Positions 18,750-28,032 of a stretch of DNA of 64,000 nucleotides are shown here, one piece after another. How positions within the stretch are numbered: position 1 is the stretch's first letter; the number at the start of each line of letters is the position of its first letter. This stretch comes from Clostridiales bacterium (GTDB lineage: Bacteria > Bacillota > Clostridia > Oscillospirales > CAG-272), in contig DULN01000009.1 of the NCBI GenBank assembly GCA_012840355.1, positions 384,414-448,413 of the forward strand. Reading direction: 5' to 3'. The notes beneath the pieces were generated by a model that searched no databases, was not told where the DNA came from, and was given only the letters and a program-made list of their open reading frames with translations. A program made the translations under genes and the position numbers.

Positions 18750-19647
18750 TTACCCACAGCGAGACGGGGATTACCTTGATAGGCTTGAAGCAAAAAGCAT
18801 CCATATTCTGCGCGAGGCTTACGCAAACTTTAAAAACCTCTGTATGCTTTGGTCGATAGGGAAAGACAGCACAGTGCTTTTGTGCCTTGCCCGGAAAGCC
18901 TTTTTCGGGCACGTCCCGTTCCCGCTCGTGCATATCGACACGCATTACAAAATCCCCGAGATGATAGAGTACCGCGACAGGCTCGCGCGGGAGTGGAAGC
19001 TCGACATGATATACGGCGAAAACCGCGAGGCGCTTGACGCGCACCGCACTTTCCCGGACGGCACAGTGACAAGGCTTGAGTGCTGCCGGCTGCTTAAGAC
19101 CGAAGCGCTTATACATACGCTTGCCGGCGACTGGCCAAGATATAGGCTCAACCACGCGACCGGGCAATACGAGCTTGACACAAACCGCGAGCCGTTTACT
19201 GGCGTCATAGTCGGCGTGCGCGCCGACGAAGAGGGCAGCCGCTCCAAGGAACGCTACTTTTCCCCGCGCGACAAGCACAGCGACTGGGACGTCGGCGACC
19301 AGCCGCCAGAGTTCTGGGGGCAGTATAAAACCGACTTTGCGCCCGGCACGCATGTCAGAATCCACCCGCTGCTGGACTGGACCGAGCTTGACATTTGGGA
19401 ATACATACGCCGCGAACGGGTGCCGGTAGTGTCGCTATATTTTAACCAAGGCAACGGCACGCGCTATCGCTCGCTCGGCTGCGCGCCCTGCACAAAGCCG
19501 GTCGAGTCGGACGCCTCGACTGTCGACGAGATAATCGAGGAGCTTAAAACCGGCAAATTCGCAAACATTGCCGAGCGCTCCGGCCGCGAGCAAGACAAAG
19601 AGGACGGCGGCGGGCTTGAGGAGCTCCGCAGAGGCGGATACATGTAA
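18742..19647 (+). CDS. cysD: sulfate adenylyltransferase subunit CysD
   Basis: The catalytic subunit of ATP sulfurylase, 301 residues from the ATG at 18742, matching the family length. It has the PAPS-reductase/N-type ATP-PPase fold with the loop [10 protein letters not shown] near the N-terminus and [17 protein letters not shown], then [10 protein letters not shown] in the middle. I choose 18742 because AAGGAG (18726-18731) is 10 nt upstream; two earlier in-frame ATGs lie on top of or before that site. It overlaps the cysC-cysQ gene by 8 bp. Its GTPase partner CysN is encoded at 9366-11150 on the minus strand. Confidence 0.95.
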   Translation: MNSYPQRDGDYLDRLEAKSIHILREAYANFKNLCMLWSIGKDSTVLLCLARKAFFGHVPFPLVHIDTHYKIPEMIEYRDRLAREWKLDMIYGENREALDAHRTFPDGTVTRLECCRLLKTEALIHTLAGDWPRYRLNHATGQYELDTNREPFTGVIVGVRADEEGSRSKERYFSPRDKHSDWDVGDQPPEFWGQYKTDFAPGTHVRIHPLLDWTELDIWEYIRRERVPVVSLYFNQGNGTRYRSLGCAPCTKPVESDASTVDEIIEELKTGKFANIAERSGREQDKEDGGGLEELRRGGYM

Positions 19648-19669
19648 TATCAAACAAAAGCATAAAATA

Positions 19670-19738
19670 AGCCCAGCGGTGTTGGAGAATGCGGCACCCA
19701 ATTCGGATGGCTTTTTGCATTATTGACACTGCTGGGCT
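19670..19738. repeat. 13-bp inverted repeat spanning the solute-binding protein promoter
   Basis: Arms at 19670-19682 and 19726-19738 are complementary except for one G-T pair and are 43 nt apart. The right arm overlaps the -35 hexamer of the next promoter. There is no T-run, so it is not a typical terminator. Confidence 0.6.
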
Positions 19739-19751
19739 GTGTAATTATAAT
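19723..19751 (+). promoter_or_regulatory. sigma-A promoter of solute-binding protein gene 1
   Basis: TTGACA (19723-19728), 17-bp spacer, TATAAT (19746-19751), a perfect consensus promoter 35 bp before the start codon at 19786. Confidence 0.88.
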
Positions 19752-19785
19752 TTTACCGTAACCTCAGAGAATGGAGGCAAAGGAA

Positions 19786-21282
19786 ATGAAGGGCTACAAA
19801 AATTTCGCGCGGGCCACCGCATTTTTGCTGGCGCTGCTTATGTTGGCCGGCGCCCTGGGCTGCGCAAGAGACACCAATAGCGGGCCGTCCGTTACCTCGT
19901 CTGCCGATACCGCAGAGGAAACCGTGGATCTTTACCCCGACGACATGCCCGACTCGATGAATTTTGACGGCCAAACAATCAGGTTTATAACCTTCCAAAC
20001 CGGGAAAGGCTCGCGTTCTATCGATATACGAGAAGAGGAGCAGGATACCGGCGACATAATCAACGAAGCAGTATGGAAGCGGAACCAGGCACTTGAAAGC
20101 CGGCTCAACGTCGATATCCAGCTTGTTAAGGAAACAGGCATGAACCAGCTTGTCCCCACGGTCTCGATGTCGATCCAGGCTAACTCCGACGACTACGACG
20201 TCATCGTCGGGCACGCGAGATTTGATATCCAACTTGCGTCTAACGGATACCTGAAAAATCTCGACCATATGGAATATCTGGATTTCTCTAAACCTTACTG
20301 GAGCCAGATGTACATGGACGAGATCGCGTACAAGAATATTCACTACTGGTCGACCGGCGATATTACTATTGAGTATATTTCAACGATTTACTGCATGTAC
20401 GTCAACTCGGCGCTTTGGAACGACCATTACGGCGACCAGAGGATATACGACGTCGTCAACAGCGGCAAGTGGACGCTCGACGCGCTAAGGCAGTACTCTA
20501 TTGGCGCGTACCAGGACATCAACGGCGACAGCAAAGCTGATGAAAACGACGTGTTCGGCTTTGCGATGCAGCAAGGCCATGTGCTCAACGGCATGGCGTT
20601 CGCCGCCGCGGTAGACTATAGCACGCGTGACGCCGACGGCAATATAAGCATCATCGTCAACAACGAGCATACGATAGACGTCTTTAACAAGCTCTACAAC
20701 CTCTTCTTTGAGTCGGGCAACGCGACGCTGCTACTCGCTAATGAAAAGTACGACACCACCGCGCTGACAATGTTCGTTGAAAACAGGCTCCTCTTCTTCC
20801 CCAGCACCTTCGGCACCTGCGAGAACGAAAAAATGCGCGCGATGGAGACCGACTATTTCATCATCCCGCTGCCGAAATTCGACGAGAGGCAGGAAAAGTA
20901 TATAGTCAACCAGTACGACGGCGTTCCGCTTTACGGCGTGCCGATTACGGCGGCTTTCGCCAATCTTGAAGGCATTGCCGCTACGCTCGAGGCGATGGCT
21001 TCAATGTCAAGCTCCATGATAACGCCGGTCTACTATGACCTCGCGCTTAAAAACAAGTACTCGCGCGACGAGGAGTCCGCAGCGATGCTCGACCTTATCC
21101 ACGACAGCATTACAACCGACTTCGTCTTCACCTGGGGCGACTCCATAGGCGGCATGCTAAACCTGTTCTACGACAATATCAGAAACAAAAACTTCGCCTC
21201 GGTAATAGCAAAGCAAGAAAGAATGTGGAACAAGAACCTCGACAAGCTGGTTTCAAGGCTTGAAGAGTATATGAATATGTAA
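19786..21282 (+). CDS. extracellular solute-binding lipoprotein (orphan)
   Basis: A 498-residue lipoprotein with a signal peptide ending in the lipobox ALGC (residues 18-21), then a Ser/Thr-rich linker and a family-1-type solute-binding fold, probably for a sugar or oligosaccharide. A calcium-loop-like segment DINGDSKADENDVFG sits after WTLDALRQY. No permease or ATPase gene lies next to it. It is a paralog of the protein at 58207: both share WT-D, an Asp-rich loop, an FxxNRxLF segment, IPxPKxDExQxxY and TPxYY in the same order. The start at 19786 has GGAGG eight bases upstream. It has its own promoter and terminator. Confidence 0.88.
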   Translation: MKGYKNFARATAFLLALLMLAGALGCARDTNSGPSVTSSADTAEETVDLYPDDMPDSMNFDGQTIRFITFQTGKGSRSIDIREEEQDTGDIINEAVWKRNQALESRLNVDIQLVKETGMNQLVPTVSMSIQANSDDYDVIVGHARFDIQLASNGYLKNLDHMEYLDFSKPYWSQMYMDEIAYKNIHYWSTGDITIEYISTIYCMYVNSALWNDHYGDQRIYDVVNSGKWTLDALRQYSIGAYQDINGDSKADENDVFGFAMQQGHVLNGMAFAAAVDYSTRDADGNISIIVNNEHTIDVFNKLYNLFFESGNATLLLANEKYDTTALTMFVENRLLFFPSTFGTCENEKMRAMETDYFIIPLPKFDERQEKYIVNQYDGVPLYGVPITAAFANLEGIAATLEAMASMSSSMITPVYYDLALKNKYSRDEESAAMLDLIHDSITTDFVFTWGDSIGGMLNLFYDNIRNKNFASVIAKQERMWNKNLDKLVSRLEEYMNM

Positions 21283-21293
21283 AGCTAAAAACT

Positions 21294-21326
21294 ATCCCCT
21301 TCCGGCAAGCCGGTAGGGGATTTTTT
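21294..21326 (+). terminator. Rho-independent terminator after solute-binding protein gene 1
   Basis: TCCCCTTCCGG, a short loop, CCGGTAGGGGA, then six T (21321-21326). Confidence 0.88.
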
Positions 21327-21330
21327 GTAT

Positions 21331-21897
21331 TTATGACGGCATCCGCTCAAGCTCGGGCGGCACAGTGCGCAATATTTCTGCGGCTGCTCCTGCGTCGGTA
21401 AGCCAATCACGCAGCGCCTCGCGGCGCAGCACAACGGGCATGCGATCATGCGTGCCGGATACCGACTCGTTCGCCGCGGCGGTCAAAATGACAAACCTCA
21501 TCCGGCCGTCAAAAATGCTGTAAAGGCCCGCCATATAAACCATCCTCGTGCCCGGCACAGTGAAAAGGAATTTTTGCTTGCCCGCATCCCATTCGTAAAA
21601 CCCGGTCGACGGTATAATGCATCGGCGGCGAGCCAGCGCGTCTCGAAACATTGGCAAGGTGGAGGCGGTTTCGCTGCGAGCGTTTATAATAAGCCTTTTC
21701 CCGGTTTTCGCCGGGAACCCCCAGGTGAGAAGCTGCGGCTGGCGAAACGATGGGACAGTTAGTACCGGCACCGTGTCGCCGGGAAAAATCTCGCCGACCT
21801 TAAAACTCCCCTCTCCGTATTTTGCCTTTGCAGACTCTATAATCTCAAAAAGTTCGCGCTCGTCCGCGTCAGTGAAAATCGTATATCTGCCGCACAT
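21331..21897 (-). CDS. SRAP-domain (HMCES/YedK) abasic-site protein
   Basis: A 188-residue SOS-response-associated-peptidase-type protein, which forms a protective thiazolidine crosslink with abasic sites in single-stranded DNA. Catalytic residues are all present: Cys2 after Met removal, Asn72 and Arg74 in INARSE, Glu102 in GFYEW, and His150 in THDRMP. It is a single gene, convergent with the solute-binding protein gene. No LexA box is visible upstream. Confidence 0.93.
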   Translation of the reverse strand: MCGRYTIFTDADERELFEIIESAKAKYGEGSFKVGEIFPGDTVPVLTVPSFRQPQLLTWGFPAKTGKRLIINARSETASTLPMFRDALARRRCIIPSTGFYEWDAGKQKFLFTVPGTRMVYMAGLYSIFDGRMRFVILTAAANESVSGTHDRMPVVLRREALRDWLTDAGAAAEILRTVPPELERMPS

Positions 21898-21989
21898 AAA
21901 AACCTCCGGCTAAAAACGCTACATGGTTAAGTATACCACTACAATTATTGTTTAATCAATAAAACTTGGCGCATGTTTCCCAATTTTGG

Positions 21990-22018
21990 TTGACGACGTT
22001 TAGGCATGGGGCTATAAT
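21990..22018 (+). promoter_or_regulatory. sigma-A promoter of the PL8 lyase / ManD operon
   Basis: TTGACG (21990-21995), 17-bp spacer, TATAAT (22013-22018), 31 bp ahead of the start at 22050. Confidence 0.85.
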
Positions 22019-22049
22019 TGCAATAATTACAGCTTCTGGAGGCGGCAAA

Positions 22050-23825
22050 ATGAGCGATCTCAGCATTGTAACACAGCGCGCGGTAGAAATGCTGCGCCTA
22101 GAATATTGCGGCGCGCAGCCCCGGTATGTCGACGGCGTGAACGTCGGCTGGGGCTTTCCGGCGCTTGTCAAAGACAGCAAATACGCATATTTCCCCGATA
22201 TAGACTACGGCGACAAAACGGTATCGGCTTGGCAGTGTAGAAACCATCTTTCAAGGCTTCTTTATATGGCGGCAGCACTCGGTGACGCCGAGGGTGAAAA
22301 ACTTTGGGAGATACTCGCGGCAATAGATTTTTGGGTAGACTATAATTTTATAAATCCCAACTGGTGGCACAACAGGATAGGCACGCCCAGCATGCTCGCA
22401 GCGATCTGCCTTTTGCTCGGCGGAAGGCTCGGGGACGAGCGGCTCGAAAAGTGCCTTGGCATTATCTCGCGCGGCTCGATTTCTCATAATCCCGGGATAC
22501 TCAAGGACACGGGCGCAAACCTGCTTTGGGGCGTGCGGATCACAATCTACTACGCGCTTTTGACCCGCGACGAGGAACTTTTACAAAAGGCGTCGGGATA
22601 CCTTGCGGGCGAAATTAAGACCGACGGCTACGAGGGCATAAAGCCAGACTATAGCTTCCACCAGCACGGCCCGCAGCTTTACTCGTGCGGCTACGGCCGC
22701 TCGTTTACCTCAGACGTAGCAAAGCTCATTTATCTGCTCTCGGGCACAAAGTTCTCGCTGTCCAAAGAAAAGATGCTCCTTTTCGAATCCTTCATACTCG
22801 AAGGGCAGCGCTACTTCACTCGCCGCGGCGCGGTGGACTACCTCGCGGTCGGGCGCGAAATAGCCCGGAGCTGTGCGTTGTCGTCCGACGCCATAAGGGA
22901 AGCAGTGTTTTACTTGCTGCAAACGCCGGGCTATGGCTCGTATGGCGAGCTGCAAAGCTATTATGACTCGCTATGCGGCATCGCGTGCGGGTTTTCCGGC
23001 ACAAAGTATTTTGAGCACTCTTACTTTCTTTCGCATAACCGGCCAGAATTCCACATCGGCGTGCAGGGCGCGCATGCCGACTTTGTGGGTACTGAGTGGG
23101 GCAACGGCGAAAATCGGCTCGGCTATAACCTCGCGCGCGGCGGGAACTTGTGCCTTCTCTCCGACGGGCGCGAGTACTTCGACCTCGCGCCTGTATGGGA
23201 CTGGTCAAAGCTGCCCGGCACGGTGTCGCCGCCGTATACCGACGAAGAGCTTCGCTCGATATGCACCGGCTGGGGCGGCCCGCGCGGGAAAAACCGTGAC
23301 TGCATCGGATATGCGAAAGATGGGCTTGGCGCGCTCGCGTTTCGGCTTGAAGGCGATGGGCTCGAGGGTTATCTTGCCTATATAGCGTTTGACGAGGGGC
23401 TGCTCATTCTCGGCTGCGGCATAAAGGGGCCGGCGGGTACTACAATGACAGTCGACCAGTGCCTCGTAAGTGAATTCTCGGTCGAAACAGCCGGGCTGCT
23501 TAAAAAGGGCGCGGCTATCTCATGCGAAGGGTTCGAGTACACAAACCTTTGCTCAAGCCCGCTGGAATACAGCATAAAAATGCGCACGGGCTCATGGAAG
23601 AGGGTAAACGACGCGGCGGCAGACGAGCAAATAACATTGCCGGTGTTTACGATTTATTACGATGAGCCATCGGATATCGCCTGCGCCGTCACCACGCGAG
23701 GCAAAGGTACAAGCACCATTGCGGAAATCTACAATACCACCGAGTGCCAGGGCGCTAGATTTGCTAGCGGACGCTCGATAGTTGTAACTCGCAACGGTAG
23801 CGACATAAAAATTGAGATAAAATAG
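22050..23825 (+). CDS. polysaccharide lyase family 8-like protein without a signal peptide
   Basis: A 591-residue protein with the (alpha/alpha) toroid plus beta-sandwich pattern of PL8 (hyaluronate, chondroitin and xanthan lyases). Matching signatures are NPNWWHNRIGTP, then PDYSFHQHGPQLYSCGYG with the catalytic His and Tyr, GREIARS, and NGENRLGYN...SDGREYFDL...WDWSKLPGT. The start at 22050 follows GGAGG, and the N-terminus MSDLSIVTQRAVEM is polar, so the enzyme appears cytoplasmic, unlike most PL8 lyases. It is the first gene of an operon with a ManD-like dehydratase 18 bp downstream, which suggests it acts on imported oligosaccharides containing uronic acid. The substrate cannot be told. 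Confidence 0.85.
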   Translation: MSDLSIVTQRAVEMLRLEYCGAQPRYVDGVNVGWGFPALVKDSKYAYFPDIDYGDKTVSAWQCRNHLSRLLYMAAALGDAEGEKLWEILAAIDFWVDYNFINPNWWHNRIGTPSMLAAICLLLGGRLGDERLEKCLGIISRGSISHNPGILKDTGANLLWGVRITIYYALLTRDEELLQKASGYLAGEIKTDGYEGIKPDYSFHQHGPQLYSCGYGRSFTSDVAKLIYLLSGTKFSLSKEKMLLFESFILEGQRYFTRRGAVDYLAVGREIARSCALSSDAIREAVFYLLQTPGYGSYGELQSYYDSLCGIACGFSGTKYFEHSYFLSHNRPEFHIGVQGAHADFVGTEWGNGENRLGYNLARGGNLCLLSDGREYFDLAPVWDWSKLPGTVSPPYTDEELRSICTGWGGPRGKNRDCIGYAKDGLGALAFRLEGDGLEGYLAYIAFDEGLLILGCGIKGPAGTTMTVDQCLVSEFSVETAGLLKKGAAISCEGFEYTNLCSSPLEYSIKMRTGSWKRVNDAAADEQITLPVFTIYYDEPSDIACAVTTRGKGTSTIAEIYNTTECQGARFASGRSIVVTRNGSDIKIEIK

Positions 23826-23843
23826 CGCATGGAGGGTAAAAAC

Positions 23844-25046
23844 ATGGCGGCGGTGACAATCAGGAATATTCGCGCCATATGCACGGCGCCCGCAGGCTGC
23901 AATCTTGTGGTAGTAAAAGTTGAAACATCAGAACCCGGGCTATACGGGCTCGGCTGCGCTACATTCGCCTACCGCACCCTCGCCGTAAAATGCATCGTCG
24001 AGGAGTACCTCGCCCCACTGCTCGCCGGGCGCGATGTCTCGCAAATTGAAGAGCTTTGGCACCTGATGAACGGTAACTCCTACTGGCGGTATGGCCCCAT
24101 AATAAACAACGCTATCTCGGGCGTAGACATGGCTCTATGGGATATAAAGGGCAAAATGGCGGGCATGCCGGTCTACCAGCTCCTCGGCGGCAAATCGAGG
24201 CCGGCTGTGAGAGTCTATAGGCATGCCGACGGAAGGTCGCCCGATGAAGTTGCCGAAAACGTGCGCCGATGGATGGATGAGGGGGTAACGCACGTACGCA
24301 TCCAAATTGGCGGCTACGGCGGTCGCGTCGGCTCAATTAATAAGCCTGACGAAGCTCCCGACGGCGTATACTATTCCCCCGACAAATATTTCAGGGACAC
24401 CGTTAGGCTTTTCGATTACATACGCTCGCACGTCGGCGGCGAGGTAGAGCTGCTGCACGACACGCACGAGCGGCTGCCGGCTATACAGTCGGTCGCGCTC
24501 GCGAAAGAGCTTGAAAAATACCGGCTGTTCTTCTACGAAGACTGCCTGCCGCCCGAACAGTGCGAGTGGCTGCGCATGATACGCCGGCAGTGCACGACGC
24601 CAATTGCGCTCGGTGAGTTGTTTGTAAACCCAAAAGAATATGATTACCTTATAGCCGAGCGGCTTATTGACTTCATCCGCGTGCACGTAAGCGCAATCGG
24701 AGGCATTACTCCGGCGCGCAAGCTATCGATACTTTGCGAGGCGTTCGGCATCCGCACGGCGTTTCACGGGCCGGGCGACGTGTCGCCGGTGGGCCATGCG
24801 GCGAACATCCATCTCGACCTTGTAGCGCACAATTTCGGCATACAGGAATGGGCGGGGATAAACGACACGCTGCGCGAGGTTTTCCCCGGCTGCCCGGAAT
24901 ACAAAAACGGATTCGTCTACGCAAACAACCGCCCCGGGCTTGGAATTGACATAAACGAGGAGCTCGCGGCTCGCTTCCCCTGCGACGACGGCATCACGCG
25001 CTGGACGCAGACCCGCCGACCCGACGGCACATACGCATACCCGTGA
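23844..25046 (+). CDS. enolase-superfamily sugar acid dehydratase (ManD/RspA-like)
   Basis: A 400-residue mandelate-racemase/muconate-lactonizing-type enzyme of the mannonate dehydratase group. It has the capping N-terminal domain (NLVVVKVETSEPGLYGLG), the Mg ligands in LLHDTHERL, FFYEDCLPPE and ALGELF, and the C-terminal HGPGDVSPVGHAAN segment. Family members dehydrate D-mannonate or D-gluconate to 2-keto-3-deoxygluconate, and some have little activity. The start at 23844 follows GGAGGG by seven bases. Co-transcription with the PL8 lyase fits uronate breakdown. Confidence 0.9.
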   Translation: MAAVTIRNIRAICTAPAGCNLVVVKVETSEPGLYGLGCATFAYRTLAVKCIVEEYLAPLLAGRDVSQIEELWHLMNGNSYWRYGPIINNAISGVDMALWDIKGKMAGMPVYQLLGGKSRPAVRVYRHADGRSPDEVAENVRRWMDEGVTHVRIQIGGYGGRVGSINKPDEAPDGVYYSPDKYFRDTVRLFDYIRSHVGGEVELLHDTHERLPAIQSVALAKELEKYRLFFYEDCLPPEQCEWLRMIRRQCTTPIALGELFVNPKEYDYLIAERLIDFIRVHVSAIGGITPARKLSILCEAFGIRTAFHGPGDVSPVGHAANIHLDLVAHNFGIQEWAGINDTLREVFPGCPEYKNGFVYANNRPGLGIDINEELAARFPCDDGITRWTQTRRPDGTYAYP

Positions 25047-25091
25047 TACTGGCTGCGCCGTATTGCCTTGATGTGGCATATTTATAAAAAA

Positions 25092-25132
25092 GCCCCGGCA
25101 ATTATCCCTTTGCGGGAATGCCGGGGCGTTTT
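25092..25132. terminator. bidirectional terminator between the manD-like gene and lepA
   Basis: GCCCCGGCA pairs with TGCCGGGGC around a 17-nt loop, with T-rich sequence on the right and A-rich sequence on the left, so it can serve both convergent genes. Confidence 0.85.
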
Positions 25133-25161
25133 CCACAGGACTTTCGGTATTTCTGTGCGCT

Positions 25162-26970
25162 TTATTCTTCATCGAACTTGAGCACTGCCATAAACGTTTC
25201 GGGCGTGACCTCGACGGTGCCAAGCTTGCGCATCCTCTTTTTGCCCTCTTTTTGCTTTTCGAGCAGCTTCTTTTTACGCGTGATGTCGCCGCCGTAGCAC
25301 TTAGCAAGAACGTCCTTGCGCAGCGCTTTGACGGTCTCCCTCGCGATAATCTTTCCGCCTATCGCAGCTTGAATCGGTATTTCAAACAGATGCCGCGGTA
25401 TATTCTCTTTGAGCTTCTCCGCGATTTTGCGCGCGCGCGGATAAGCCTTTTCCTCATGCACGATAAACGACAAAGCGTCGACAGGCTCGCCGTTTAAAAG
25501 GAAATCGAGCTTTACAAGCTTGCTCGGCGCGTAGCCTTTGAGATCGTAGTCGAGCGAGGCGTAGCCTTTGCTGCGGCTTTTGAGCGCGTCGAAAAAGTCG
25601 TAGACAATTTCGTTGAGCGGAAGCTCATAGTGCAGCTCGGCGCGGTTTGTGTCGAGGTACTTCATATCGATAAAGGTACCGCGCCGGTTCTGGCATAGCT
25701 CCATGATGCCCCCGACGTACTCGGCGGGGGTTATTATGACCGCTTTTACGATTGGTTCCGCTGCGACCTCAATCTCCTCGGGCGGCGGGTATTTGGTGGG
25801 GTTGTCTATATAGACTACTTCGCCACTTTTCTTTGTTATCTGGTATATAACGCTCGGCGCGGTGGTGATAAGATCAAGCCCAAACTCGCGCTCAAGCCGT
25901 TCTTCAACGATCTCCATATGGAGCAAGCCCAAAAACCCGCATCTAAAGCCATATCCAAGCGCCGCCGAAGTTTCAGGCTCAAACGTGAACGCGGCGTCGT
26001 TGAGCTGCAATTTCTCAAGCGCCTCGCGCAAATCCGGGTATTTTGCGCCGTCTGCAGGGTAAATGCCCGCGAAAACCATTGGGACCGCGCGGCGGAACCC
26101 GGGCAAAGGCTCGCTTGCGGGACGCTCGGCGTTCGTTATCGTGTCTCCGACTCGCGTTTCGGATACATTTTTGATGCTCGCGGTAAGGTAGCCAACTTCG
26201 CCGGCAGCCAATACTTCACGCTTTACAAGCCCGAACGGCGACATGGTGCCGACCTCGACGACTTCGTAAACTGCGCCGGTCGACATCAGCTTTATCTTGT
26301 CGCCGGCTCGCACGGAGCCTTCCTTCACGCGGATATAGACCACAACGCCGAGATAGGGGTCATAATATGAGTCGAAAATGAGGCAGCGCAACGGCGCGTC
26401 GTCGTCGCCTTCGGGCGGGGGTATGTCCCTGACAACGGCACGCAGCACCTCATCAATATTAAGCCCCGATTTAGCCGAGACCGCCGGGCAGCCTTTTGCG
26501 GGGATGCCGAGCACGTCCTCGATTTCCTGGCGCGTCCCCTCTATGTCAGCCGACGGCAGGTCGATTTTATTTATAACAGGCACAATTTCAAGCCCCGCCT
26601 CGATGGCGAGGTATGCGTTAGCGACCGTCTGCGCCTGAATTCCCTGCGTGGCGTCAACTACAAGAAGCGCGCCCTCGCAGGCTTTCATCGAGCGCGAGAC
26701 CTCGTAATTGAAGTCCACATGGCCGGGGGTATCGATAAGGTTGAATGTATAAGTCTCGCCGTCTTCGGCGTCATAGGCTAGGTTTACGGCGCGCGCCTTT
26801 ATCGTTATGCCCCGCTCGCGCTCTATGTCCATATTGTCGAGCAGCTGGTCCTCCATTTCTCGGGAAGAGACGGCGCGCGTCTGCTCGAGAATGCGGTCAG
26901 CAAGCGTGGATTTGCCGTGGTCTATATGCGCTATAATGCAAAAGTTGCGTATTCGCGACTTTTGTGACAT
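25162..26970 (-). CDS. lepA: elongation factor 4 (LepA)
   Basis: A 602-residue translational GTPase, normal length, that acts on stalled or back-translocating ribosomes. It has [15 protein letters not shown] (G1), DTPGHVDF (G3) and NKIDLP (G4), then EF-G-like domains and the LepA-specific C-terminal domain ending [18 protein letters not shown].... A strong GGAGGAG precedes the start. Confidence 0.97.
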   Translation of the reverse strand: MSQKSRIRNFCIIAHIDHGKSTLADRILEQTRAVSSREMEDQLLDNMDIERERGITIKARAVNLAYDAEDGETYTFNLIDTPGHVDFNYEVSRSMKACEGALLVVDATQGIQAQTVANAYLAIEAGLEIVPVINKIDLPSADIEGTRQEIEDVLGIPAKGCPAVSAKSGLNIDEVLRAVVRDIPPPEGDDDAPLRCLIFDSYYDPYLGVVVYIRVKEGSVRAGDKIKLMSTGAVYEVVEVGTMSPFGLVKREVLAAGEVGYLTASIKNVSETRVGDTITNAERPASEPLPGFRRAVPMVFAGIYPADGAKYPDLREALEKLQLNDAAFTFEPETSAALGYGFRCGFLGLLHMEIVEERLEREFGLDLITTAPSVIYQITKKSGEVVYIDNPTKYPPPEEIEVAAEPIVKAVIITPAEYVGGIMELCQNRRGTFIDMKYLDTNRAELHYELPLNEIVYDFFDALKSRSKGYASLDYDLKGYAPSKLVKLDFLLNGEPVDALSFIVHEEKAYPRARKIAEKLKENIPRHLFEIPIQAAIGGKIIARETVKALRKDVLAKCYGGDITRKKKLLEKQKEGKKRMRKLGTVEVTPETFMAVLKFDEE

Positions 26971-27011
26971 CTACTCTCCTCCACAAAATCAAAGGCGGCA
27001 ACGCCGTCGCG

Positions 27012-27929
27012 TCAGCTTATCTCGTCGATATTGTACGGCGTGTTCTGATATACGTAATAGTTCAGCCAGTTTGAAAACAGAAGGTTTGCGTGCCCGCGCC
27101 AGATGTTGCGCGGCGGCTTTGACGGGTCGTCGTCCGGGAAGTAGTTGCAAGGTATCTGAATGGGCAGCCCCTTATTTTTATCGCGGAAATACTCGTACGC
27201 GAGCGTGTCGTTGTCGTACTCGGCGTGCCCGGTGATAAAAATGCTGCGGCAGTTTTTTGCCGCGATTATATAAACGCCCGCTTCGTCCGATTCGGCTAAA
27301 ATCTCAAGCTCGGGCACGGCGCGGATATCTTCGGCCCGTACCTCGGTATGGCGCGAATGGGGCGCCCAGAATACGTCGTCAAATCCTCGCACGATGGGGT
27401 GACGCGGCGCCGTCACTCTATGAAGGAAAACTCCAAACTGCTTTGCGGGCAGCGGATATTTCGGTATCCCATAGTGATAGTAAAGGCCCGCCTGCGCCGC
27501 CCAGCAGATGTGCATGGTCGAAAACACATGGGTGCGTGACCATTCCATCACCCGGCAGAGCTCCTCCCAATAATCGACTTCCTCAAATTTAAGGTTTTCG
27601 ACCGGAGCCCCCGTAATAATAAGCCCGTCAAACTTCTCGTTTTTAACGTCGTCGAACTTCTTGTAAAAAGTGTCAAGGTGTTCGGTTGGGGTATGCTTCG
27701 GCTTGTGCGACGCTGTGTAAAGAAGGGTCAGCTCAACCTGGAGCATCGTGTTTGAAAGCAGGCGAATCAGCTGCGTCTCGGTCGTAATCTTTGTGGGCAT
27801 TAGATTGAGGATAGCGATGCGCATCGGCCTTATGTCCTGATGCAATGCCCGATACTCGTCCATGACGAAAATATTTTCGTTCTCAAGTATTTCTCGGGCA
27901 GGCAGGGCTGATGGAATCTTAATAGGCAT
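27012..27929 (-). CDS. metA: homoserine O-acetyltransferase (MetA family)
   Basis: A 305-residue class-I-glutamine-amidotransferase-fold enzyme with the catalytic Cys142 in HICWAAQAG. With the start at 27929 ([11 protein letters not shown]), which matches E. coli MetA, the residue after TGAPV is Glu111. Glu here is the established marker for acetyl-CoA rather than succinyl-CoA specificity. The frame opens at a GTG at 27941, but GAGG touches that codon directly. The product, O-acetylhomoserine, is the substrate of MetY, encoded at the right end of the window. Confidence 0.95.
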   Translation of the reverse strand: MPIKIPSALPAREILENENIFVMDEYRALHQDIRPMRIAILNLMPTKITTETQLIRLLSNTMLQVELTLLYTASHKPKHTPTEHLDTFYKKFDDVKNEKFDGLIITGAPVENLKFEEVDYWEELCRVMEWSRTHVFSTMHICWAAQAGLYYHYGIPKYPLPAKQFGVFLHRVTAPRHPIVRGFDDVFWAPHSRHTEVRAEDIRAVPELEILAESDEAGVYIIAAKNCRSIFITGHAEYDNDTLAYEYFRDKNKGLPIQIPCNYFPDDDPSKPPRNIWRGHANLLFSNWLNYYVYQNTPYNIDEIS

Positions 27930-27978
27930 ACGCGTCGTCACCTCATCAATGATAACAAATTAGATAATACAACGAGTT

Positions 27979-28007
27979 ATTATAACATATATTTATAAAA
28001 AGCGCAA
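27979..28007 (-). promoter_or_regulatory. probable sigma-A promoter of metA
   Basis: On the minus strand TTGCGC (28002-28007), 17-bp spacer, TATAAT (27979-27984). The -35 is weak. No S-box or other riboswitch fits in the short leader. Confidence 0.6.
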
Positions 28008-28032
28008 GTTAAATTTAAGCCGGGGGATGTCC

